From positions 1 through 6,700 of the forward strand of contig JAPLSP010000635.1 in assembly GCA_026398575.1 (NCBI GenBank): 6,700 nucleotides of DNA, written 5' to 3'. Numbering within the stretch: the stretch's first letter is position 1; each line of letters starts with the position of its first letter. The position numbers and the translations under genes are program-made. This DNA comes from Candidatus Sumerlaeota bacterium (GTDB lineage Bacteria > Sumerlaeota > Sumerlaeia > JADFCT01). The notes beneath the pieces were generated by a model, which was not told where the DNA came from, did not search any database, and was given only the letters and a program-made list of their open reading frames with translations. Shown here piece by piece: positions 1 through 5,422 of this stretch.

Positions 1-94
1 TCTAATAGACACGCTGTGTATTTCATAAAGCTTGTCGTCTATCTATAAGTCGGGATGCGCCCGAGCTCCGAGCCTTTAACCCCGAGCTTCCAAA
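1..94 (-). other. Non-coding sequence downstream of the Ro-like gene, with small hairpins
   Basis: No supportable coding region was seen here. Read in the direction of the Ro-like gene, the 3' flank contains two short potential stems. The first pairs AGCTC with GAGCT (88-84 with 68-64, 15-nt loop). The second is TCGGG-CGCAT-CCCGA at 64-50, a 5-bp stem with a 5-nt loop. They share position 64, so they could not be fully formed together. Neither is followed by a run of T on the minus strand, so they are not convincing intrinsic terminators. Further left, ATAGAC and GTCTAT form another short inverted pair around positions 5-41. Bacterial Y RNAs are often encoded beside the Ro gene, so this flank is one of two places to look for one. 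No conserved Y-RNA or tRNA-like element could be recognised by eye. Confidence 0.3.
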
Positions 95-1651
95 TCAAAT
101 CTCGACTTGGTTGATAACCTCGAGCCAGTGAGCAGTTGCCAGGCGCCCTGCTGCGAATTCTACGATCACCTCGAATACCGAATCAGCGAAGCCTCCGATG
201 TTCAGGATGTCCTCGCGTTCGGCGGCCTGAGTCGTCCCGTAGGGTTGGATATCGAGGCAAACCAGCCGCGCCTGCGGGTTGTGCTGTTTGAATGCCTGCC
301 ATTCCTGCAATGTGGCCGTGCCACGGCGGCTCGCTCCGGCGTCCACCCACGACTCGTTGTCCGAGATAAAGATCGCCAGATCGCCTTGGGCGCGTTCGCG
401 GTTCAGCAGCGCCAGCGGCGCCGAGCAGTTGGTGCCTCCGCCGCCAATGCTTGCCAATTGCTTGGCATTCGTCATAATACTATCGCGCGGATTGATACTT
501 ATGTTGACGACGTCATTTTCAAACGGCAGAACGCGCGCAGCAGGATTGCGCCGCAGAATGCACGCCGTCATCAGCGCCGCCACGTCCACGCAGCGGACCG
601 CAGTCGTGGCGCCTTTGCGAAAGCCCGTCACAGGACTGCTCATCGAGCCGGACACGTCCGGAAAAACGAATATCTTGCCTTCCACGGCTGGAACATTTTC
701 CGTAGCCGTCTCCATGGCGTCTTGCAGCGCTTCCCGAATCTCATGGGGCGTCCGTTCGTCCGACGCCAGGAACGCCGTCATGATCTGGTACGGGAAAACG
801 CGCGCCTTGCGGATCGCTTCGGCGTCGCGCAACCGACCGGCGATCGTCCGGACGGTTTCGGCGTCTTCGAAGACTCCGTGGCGGGCAAACGTGTTCAGAT
901 TCATGCGCATGGTTTGCCACGACGCATTGCGCGCAATCCCGATCCAATCTTCGCGGCTCAGTTCCAGCGCGGTCAGCATCAGGAACGGCACATCGGGCGC
1001 GGCGCCGGTATGCTCTCGCTTGAAGGCTTCGAACCGGCGGACCTGCTCCGGCAAAAGGCTCTGATCAACTTCTTTCCCAATCAAGTAGCCCAGCATCGCC
1101 TCGCGCTGTTTGGCCGCGGGCTTCGGGTGGACCATCTTGATGATGTCGGCCAGCGACGGCGCGTTTCCGACCGAGGCATTGAACAGCGCGATATCATCAT
1201 GCGAGGCCAGCCACTCGCGAATGAGGCGTTTCGGCAGGCTGCCAAGCGATTTTCGTCCCGTCACACCCGAGCGCATGATCTGCGTGAAATTGCGCAACAT
1301 GCGTCCATTGTCAATCACGCGATGGAAAATCCGCTGAAGCAATTCCGGCCCCTTGACGGACAGAATGGCCGCCAGGAGCGCGGGCGTATCCTTCATGAAC
1401 CCGCGTTCACGCGCATAGATGGCCGCGCGGGCGATGAACTCCGGCGCCACCGTCTGGCAAAACGCCAATACGGATTCCAGTTGTTCTTCGGCGTCCGCAT
1501 AGAAGGTTCCGTTCATGCATCCCGTCGCGATGTATTGCGCCAAGGCATGCTCCGGCGAAAAGGCATAGGCGGGACCGCCTGCTTCATTGCGCGCGTCAGC
1601 GCCTGGAAGCATTTTGCCAATGATGGATTTAAACAAATTCTTGTTCGCCAT
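95..1651 (-). CDS. rsr: Ro60/Rsr-like TROVE domain RNA-binding protein with C-terminal vWA domain
   Basis: This is a 518-residue bacterial orthologue of the Ro60 autoantigen, close to the usual 530-540 residues and so apparently complete. Residues about 25-315 form the helical TROVE ring that binds Y RNAs and the 3' ends of misfolded RNAs. Family-like stretches include GRKSLGSLPKRLIREW (132-147), NASWQTMRMNLNTFARHGVF (242-261) and VFPYQIMTAFLAS (285-297). Residues about 325-518 form a von Willebrand A domain with an intact metal-binding MIDAS: D332, S334 and S336 in DVSGSMS, T407 in GGGGTNCS, and D431 in FISDNESW. There is no signal peptide, so it should be cytoplasmic. In other bacteria Rsr works with Y RNA and PNPase in rRNA processing and RNA decay during stress, and may be linked to rtcBA. 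No rtc gene lies in this window. The ATG start is fixed by a perfect AGGAGG 8 bases upstream. The gene sits 184 bp after the metallopeptidase gene and is probably transcribed on its own. Family assignment is strong; the exact role in this host is inferred. Confidence 0.93.
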   Translation of the reverse strand: MANKNLFKSIIGKMLPGADARNEAGGPAYAFSPEHALAQYIATGCMNGTFYADAEEQLESVLAFCQTVAPEFIARAAIYARERGFMKDTPALLAAILSVKGPELLQRIFHRVIDNGRMLRNFTQIMRSGVTGRKSLGSLPKRLIREWLASHDDIALFNASVGNAPSLADIIKMVHPKPAAKQREAMLGYLIGKEVDQSLLPEQVRRFEAFKREHTGAAPDVPFLMLTALELSREDWIGIARNASWQTMRMNLNTFARHGVFEDAETVRTIAGRLRDAEAIRKARVFPYQIMTAFLASDERTPHEIREALQDAMETATENVPAVEGKIFVFPDVSGSMSSPVTGFRKGATTAVRCVDVAALMTACILRRNPAARVLPFENDVVNISINPRDSIMTNAKQLASIGGGGTNCSAPLALLNRERAQGDLAIFISDNESWVDAGASRRGTATLQEWQAFKQHNPQARLVCLDIQPYGTTQAAEREDILNIGGFADSVFEVIVEFAAGRLATAHWLEVINQVEI

Positions 1652-1659
1652 TGCCCGCG

Positions 1660-1665
1660 CCTCCT
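1660..1665 (-). promoter_or_regulatory. Shine-Dalgarno site of the Ro-like gene
   Basis: On the minus strand this reads AGGAGG, a perfect match to the anti-Shine-Dalgarno core, 8 bases before the ATG at 1651. It fixes the start codon. It is much stronger than the sites before the two other complete genes here, which suggests efficient translation once the message is made. Confidence 0.8.
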
Positions 1666-1686
1666 ATCAACAGCAGCGCTGAACCT

Positions 1687-1720
1687 GCTAGCGCTCTTTC
1701 AAAATTGAAGAACCGCTAGC
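1687..1720 (-). promoter_or_regulatory. Long imperfect stem-loop in the 5' leader of the Ro-like gene
   Basis: The arms GCTAGCG and CGCTAGC (1714-1720 and 1687-1693) are perfect 7-bp inverted repeats. Inside them, after a partly mismatched stretch, TTCAA and TTGAA form a second stem around a tiny loop, so the whole 34-bp element is nearly palindromic. It lies 35 bp upstream of the Ro-like start codon and 21 bp before the Shine-Dalgarno site. It could be an RNA hairpin in the leader, an operator for a dimeric regulator (GCTAGC is itself a palindrome), or part of a small RNA made next to the Ro gene. The symmetry is seen directly; the function is inference. Confidence 0.5.
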
Positions 1721-1731
1721 ATCCTGGGAAA

Positions 1732-1760
1732 GAAATAGCCGGACAGACGGCGGCGTTCAA
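1732..1760 (-). promoter_or_regulatory. Weak candidate sigma-70-type promoter for the Ro-like gene
   Basis: On the minus strand TTGAAC (1760-1755) and TATTTC (1737-1732) are separated by exactly 17 bp. They match the -35 and -10 consensus at four and three of six positions. Transcription would begin a few bases before the 1687-1720 stem-loop, placing that hairpin at the 5' end of the message. The match is poor and could be chance. No sigma-54-type GG-N10-GC promoter, as drives rtcBA-linked Ro operons in enterobacteria, was found in the spacer. Confidence 0.2.
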
Positions 1761-1773
1761 CGCCGATTTTCTT
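1751..1773 (+). terminator. Possible plus-strand intrinsic terminator
   Basis: CGGCGT and ACGCCG (1751-1756 and 1760-1765) form a 6-bp GC-rich stem with a 3-nt TCA loop, followed on the plus strand by ATTTTCTT. This is terminator-like only for plus-strand transcription, which is antisense to every gene here. In the sense direction the A-rich side comes first, so it would not terminate the metallopeptidase message. The short stem and interrupted T-tract make this a weak call. Confidence 0.2.
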
Positions 1774-1835
1774 AGCGAGGTCGAAACAGGATTCAGGTGG
1801 ACCATTGCGTTTCCAGCGAGTGTCGCATTCATCTG

Positions 1836-3833
1836 TTATTCCATCCGTTCCAGCCGGCCTTCATCCGTCAGGCGCAGGGGGGCGCCGTCCAGGTCTTCGA
1901 GGCGCAGGCAGAGGAACCAGCCGCCGCGGATTTGGGAGACTTCGGCCAGCAACTGGTTCTCTCCGGTGGTGAGGGTTATCTCGGCGCATTCGCTGTCGGG
2001 GGCGGCGCTGCGGGATGTCAGAGCCTCCTGAACCAGGCTGCCGTTGAGCCAGACGCGCAGGGCGTCGTCGCTGCCGGTGTAGAGGCGGATTTTCCAGACG
2101 CGGGGCGATTGAATCGCGCGCAGGGCATAGCCGGCGATGTTCTCGTGTTTGTTCGGCGGAAATCGCGCGGCAAAGTTTACAAGCGTTCCCGAGGTATGCA
2201 TCAATGGCGCCTGCGCCGCCGAGGCCGCGATTTCCTTCAGATCGTTTTCGCTCAAACTCGCGAATCGTTTGTGATCCGTCCAGGGCTTGGTGACGGAGGC
2301 AAACCGCCATGCGCGCACAGGGATCTTCGGGCGCCATAGGACGGTGTCCGGCGTCGCGTTTTTCATGTCAGGAATTTTTGTGTCGGAAGTTTTGTCGGTG
2401 GGCTGCTTGGCCGTTCCCGCCGGCGCAGCGTCTTTTAAATCCTGGCTTTTGCAGCGGGACCAGTTTTCCTGGCCGTCAATGGCGCAGAGCTCGTAAGTAT
2501 CTGCGCCGAGGTATTCCGTCCACTCCGCGATCGGGAATCGAAGCCGCGCGGGAGCGCTCGTCGTCTCGGGGAAGGCGCGATAATCCTGCCAGCCGTCATT
2601 GGCGAAAACGGCCGCGAAGCGCAGGCCGTGCGGGGCCTCGATGATGGCGGCGCCTCCGTCCTGCGCGCGCTGGATGCGCGGCGGATCGGATTCGATGCGC
2701 GGAATATCGTCCAGGGCGAAATAGCGGTTCCAGCGAAGCGCGGCGGCGGCGGCGGGCGACCAGCGGGCGATCTGATCGGGCTTGAATTCGAACGGTTCTC
2801 GGGAGTTTTTATGCGGCGGTTCGACGAGCGTGAACATGCGATTGAATTGGTCGAAGCCCCGGCTCATGATACCGAGGGGGTCCGGATCGTGCGGCAGGCC
2901 GAAGGCGTGGGTGAGTTCGTGCAGGGTGGCGCCGATGCCGGTCGAGGCGTTGGCCCAGTAGGTCTGGCGGAAGGCGCTGTCGTCGAAGGCCTTGGACGCG
3001 TCCACGACGCGCGCGTCGGAGAAAGCGCGGACCACGTCGTTCAGGCTGTTGGGCCAGGTATAGAGTCCGCCGCTGCCGAACAGCCCCAGCCCGCCGCCTC
3101 CGAGCGCGGTATGCGCCAGAGCCTTTTTGTTCTTTGGGTCCCAGGTCGTATAGCTGGCGATGGCCACGTTCTTGGCCTTCTGCATGGGGTAGCGCGGCGA
3201 CAGAAAGGCATAAACCTTGCGCCACCATTCCAGGCCGGTCAACGGGAAGTAGTCTTCGCGCGGCTTGTCCTGCTTTGGGGTGTGAACGATCACTTTGCCG
3301 TCGGCGTCCAACTCGAGATTGAACGTATAGCGCCCATGCCCCAAGTCGCGCATGCTCTCGGCGGCGAACGTCTGCATCAACTTCATCGCTGTGTCTATTT
3401 TGTCGCGATAATTCTGCGGATCGTCGGAGAGGGGGCTTGGATAATCCGTGCGGCCCGAGTTATCGAGCAGGTAAATGACGCGCACGAAATAGGGATTGGT
3501 TTGCGGCTTGTAGTTCAGCGTCAGCGAGGTTTGATGCGATCCGCTGCGCACGGCCAGTTGGTTTTCGCCGGGGACGAGCTCGCTCAGGACGACGAACCGC
3601 CCATTGCGCGCCGCGCCGGCGATTTCGCGATTGGGGCGGCGGGAAGCTTCATTGATCGCCGCAATGGCGTCCGCTTGGGGATCGCCGAGCGTTCCCCGGA
3701 TCAGCGCCACGGGATAGCGGATTGTCTCGCCGTTCTTGAAATTCTCAACCCGGATGAAGGCTTCATCCGCCGCCGGCCAAGCCTGGCTGAATACGGCGCC
3801 TATAATCCAAAGAAAGCAAATCCACTGTTTCAT
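1836..3833 (-). CDS. Secreted zinc metallopeptidase (HExxHxxGxxHD, metzincin-like) with C-terminal beta-sandwich-like domain
   Basis: This encodes a 665-residue precursor. MKQWICFLWIIGAVFSQAWPA is a typical signal peptide, so the ATG at 3833 is preferred over one 22 codons upstream whose extra residues are translated from an inverted repeat. Residues about 25-110 form a beta-rich domain (FIRVENFKNGETIRYPVALI). The catalytic domain carries HELTHAFGLPHD, with zinc ligands H305, H309 and H315 and catalytic E306. It is followed by a Met-turn-like GIMSRGFDQFNRMF at about 321. This arrangement resembles the poorly characterised 'Metallopep' family (PF12044) known from fungi and some bacteria, an assignment made from memory of the motifs. 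An Ig-like segment (about 380-460) and a polar linker (about 468-498) precede a domain at about 545-655. That domain has SDDALRVWLNG and TTGENQLLAEVS, typical of PA14-like or jellyroll modules in environmental bacterial secreted proteins. It probably cleaves protein outside the cytoplasm; the substrate is unknown. The Shine-Dalgarno site is poor. It lies 126 bp behind the secretin gene and may depend on read-through from it. Confidence 0.85.
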   Translation of the reverse strand: MKQWICFLWIIGAVFSQAWPAADEAFIRVENFKNGETIRYPVALIRGTLGDPQADAIAAINEASRRPNREIAGAARNGRFVVLSELVPGENQLAVRSGSHQTSLTLNYKPQTNPYFVRVIYLLDNSGRTDYPSPLSDDPQNYRDKIDTAMKLMQTFAAESMRDLGHGRYTFNLELDADGKVIVHTPKQDKPREDYFPLTGLEWWRKVYAFLSPRYPMQKAKNVAIASYTTWDPKNKKALAHTALGGGGLGLFGSGGLYTWPNSLNDVVRAFSDARVVDASKAFDDSAFRQTYWANASTGIGATLHELTHAFGLPHDPDPLGIMSRGFDQFNRMFTLVEPPHKNSREPFEFKPDQIARWSPAAAAALRWNRYFALDDIPRIESDPPRIQRAQDGGAAIIEAPHGLRFAAVFANDGWQDYRAFPETTSAPARLRFPIAEWTEYLGADTYELCAIDGQENWSRCKSQDLKDAAPAGTAKQPTDKTSDTKIPDMKNATPDTVLWRPKIPVRAWRFASVTKPWTDHKRFASLSENDLKEIAASAAQAPLMHTSGTLVNFAARFPPNKHENIAGYALRAIQSPRVWKIRLYTGSDDALRVWLNGSLVQEALTSRSAAPDSECAEITLTTGENQLLAEVSQIRGGWFLCLRLEDLDGAPLRLTDEGRLERME

Positions 3834-3868
3834 AAAGCGCCCGCCGCTTGCGCATTCCGAAATGACAG

Positions 3869-3949
3869 GCGGTTGCAGGCGCCGGACGCCGGACCGCACT
3901 ACTAATCCGGGGCCATTAGTGCGGTCCTGCGTCCGGCGCCTACAGCCGC
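3869..3949. repeat. 81-bp near-perfect inverted repeat between the secretin and metallopeptidase genes
   Basis: The left arm (3869-3906) and right arm (3915-3949) are reverse complements apart from a few mismatches and a 3-nt duplication (ACTACT against ACT) in the left arm. The loop is the 8-nt CCGGGGCC. The core shared by both arms runs AGGCGCCGGACGC, then one variable base, then GGACCGCACT. It begins 10 bp after the secretin stop codon on the minus strand. No T-run follows it in either direction, so it is not a standard intrinsic terminator. As RNA it would form a very stable hairpin that could protect the secretin message or reduce expression of the metallopeptidase behind it. The compact palindrome, GC richness and purely intergenic position suggest a dispersed REP/BIME-like element or small MITE. 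One arm begins GTAG, as REP elements recognised by RAYT transposases do, but the other reads GCAG. Only the structure is certain. Confidence 0.8.
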
Positions 3950-3959
3950 GCCCGCCGTC

Positions 3960-5381
3960 TTACGGCAGCACCACCGGCGACTTGCCTTCGGCCTGGCTTT
4001 GGACGAGCTTGTCATCATCCGTCACATTGTCGTCGAGATTATCCACAAGGCGCGCGGTGACGGCGGTGATGATCGTAGTCTCGCGGCTGATTTCCTGTTC
4101 GCCGCCGACCAGATAGCCGATGACCGGGAGCGAACCCAGCACGGGGACCTTGCGCGTCATCCCGAGATGGCGCTTGCGGACCAGGCCGCCAAACACAATT
4201 TCCCCGCCATCGGCCACCGTCACGGAATTGACCATCGTGCGCGCGGCCATGACCGGCGCGCCCGTGGCGTCATAGCCCAACACGTTGTTCACCACCAGGT
4301 TCAGATCCAGGTTGATTGTTTTTTCACCCACCGTCGGCGTCACGTTCAGCGTCACGCCCGTATCGGCGGCCGCCAGCGTTCCCTGGACTTCGCGATCCGA
4401 TGTGACGTCGCCCGTGGCCGGCTTCAGCGTGTTGGCTTCAGCCTCCTGGTAAAACAGGATGCGGTCGCCCGCCACCACTTGCGCCTGCGCCTTGTTCATC
4501 GTCATGACCTTGGCGCTTGTAAGAATTTTGGCTTTTCCTTTTTCGGCCAGGAAATCGAAAAACGCCGTCGGATAGTCCAGGTAAAAGCCCTGCGCGTTGG
4601 TGTTGGCGCTGATCGAGCCGTCGCTGCGCGAATAGGCAAGGCGCCTTGCCTTGTTAGCCAACTGGTACAGGACCTTGCCTGGACCGTTTTTCCACGCCTC
4701 GAAGTCCAGACCCATGGCGCCGTCGCTGCTGACGGCCACTTCATAGATTTTCACCGTCACTTCGACTTGCGTCAGCGGCCGGTCCAATTCCTCCCTCAAT
4801 TCCTTAATCAATGTTTCGCTGCCCGTTTGCGCGCCTTCGATGTAGAGGGAATTGGTTTCGGAATCGCTGGCCAGTCTTATCGAGGTTCCTGTCCAGTAAG
4901 AGATGACTTTAAGCAGATTCGGATCGTCCACGTTGCGATGCCGCATCCGGTAGTAGTTGCGCACGTTTCCGGAAGAATGGCTCAAATCTTCGCGATCGAG
5001 TTCCTTGGCCAGTTTGCGCAGGGACTCGAGCTGATATTCCGGGCAAATGACCGTGAGGAAGCCGGTTTTACCATCGGGATTGGCGAAGGCATAGATGCCG
5101 CCTTCTTCATGGCTGGTGGCCATCCATAGGTAAACGGCAATGTTGAAAGGATTGAGGTTTTTGAACTCAAACGTCTCGCATACAAAACGATTGGTCTGCG
5201 CTCTGTTGGTCGTGCGCAGGACTTTCACCGTATTGTCTTTCGCTTCATTGCCATTCGCCGCATTGCTTTTTAGTACATTGTCTTTCGCCACATTGGGCGG
5301 ACGAACCGGCGCTTTTTCCTGTCCGGACGCCCATGCGCCAAGACATAGGAACGCTACAATAACCACCGCTCTTTTTTTCAT
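3960..5381 (-). CDS. Secretin-family outer-membrane protein (GspD/PilQ-like), complete
   Basis: This encodes a 473-residue precursor. The ATG at 5381 is chosen because MKKRAVVIVAFLCLGAWASG is a clear signal peptide. An ATG 26 codons upstream would place the signal internally and overlap the preceding gene. There is no lipobox, so it is probably not a lipoprotein. Five NxAKD-like pentapeptides (30-54) lead into two alpha/beta domains like secretin N1 and N3 (about 69-134 and 140-205), the second ending TNSLYIEGAQTGSETLIKEL. The barrel domain follows (about 205-445), with WKNGPG at 230-235, FFDFLAEKGKAKILTSAKVM at 275-294 and the secretin signature VPVLGSLPVIGYLVGG at 412-427. An acidic tail (NLDDNVTDDDK) ends the protein. 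Secretins form multimeric outer-membrane channels for type II secretion, type IV pili or type III systems. This one is shorter than most GspD/PilQ proteins and shows no obvious N0 domain. It starts 41 bp after its paralogue stops, with GGTGGA as a possible ribosome binding site, so they are probably one operon. The particular system cannot be named from this window. Confidence 0.9.
   Translation of the reverse strand: MKKRAVVIVAFLCLGAWASGQEKAPVRPPNVAKDNVLKSNAANGNEAKDNTVKVLRTTNRAQTNRFVCETFEFKNLNPFNIAVYLWMATSHEEGGIYAFANPDGKTGFLTVICPEYQLESLRKLAKELDREDLSHSSGNVRNYYRMRHRNVDDPNLLKVISYWTGTSIRLASDSETNSLYIEGAQTGSETLIKELREELDRPLTQVEVTVKIYEVAVSSDGAMGLDFEAWKNGPGKVLYQLANKARRLAYSRSDGSISANTNAQGFYLDYPTAFFDFLAEKGKAKILTSAKVMTMNKAQAQVVAGDRILFYQEAEANTLKPATGDVTSDREVQGTLAAADTGVTLNVTPTVGEKTINLDLNLVVNNVLGYDATGAPVMAARTMVNSVTVADGGEIVFGGLVRKRHLGMTRKVPVLGSLPVIGYLVGGEQEISRETTIITAVTARLVDNLDDNVTDDDKLVQSQAEGKSPVVLP
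5220..5294 (-). repeat. Five tandem 15-bp units encoding pentapeptide repeats
   Basis: Five consecutive 15-bp units encode NVAKD, NVLKS, NAANG, NEAKD and NTVKV, directly after the signal peptide and a short proline-rich stretch of the complete secretin. At DNA level the plus-strand units begin with CATTG or TATTG, and several continue with a TCTTTCGC-like sequence, so recent expansion from one unit is likely. The resulting segment is polar and probably disordered, a periplasmic spacer before the first folded domain. Confidence 0.75.
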
Positions 5382-5422
5382 GAATATCCACCAACCATCC
5401 TTTGCGCGAGCGCCGCGGAGTT

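Noticed and set aside
1671..1690. T-arm-like GCAGGTTCAGCGCTGC as part of a tRNA or YrlA-type tRNA-like module
   Set aside because: Only a 4-bp stem with an 8-nt loop is present. No acceptor, D or anticodon arms could be matched around it, so it is not called as a feature.
107..1708. A 533-codon plus-strand open frame across the Ro-like gene
   Set aside because: It lies exactly antisense to a clearly conserved gene, its product is Arg/His/Gln-rich with no recognisable domain, and there is no plus-strand ribosome site. It is a by-product of the GC-rich codon use of the real gene.
1816..1826. GCGA-GTG-TCGC hairpin just after the metallopeptidase stop codon as its terminator
   Set aside because: The stem is only 4 bp and no T-tract follows on the minus strand, so it is within chance expectation.
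2628..3905. A 425-codon plus-strand open frame across the metallopeptidase gene
   Set aside because: It is the antisense shadow of a gene with an intact zinc site and signal peptide. The translation shows no family features and its end runs into the palindrome.
3869..3949. CRISPR repeat or intrinsic terminator interpretation of the large palindrome
   Set aside because: There is a single inverted pair and no array of direct repeats with spacers, and no T-run follows the stem on either strand.
3999..5129. A 376-codon plus-strand open frame across the complete secretin gene
   Set aside because: It is the antisense shadow of a gene carrying the secretin signature. The His/Arg-rich translation has no domain.
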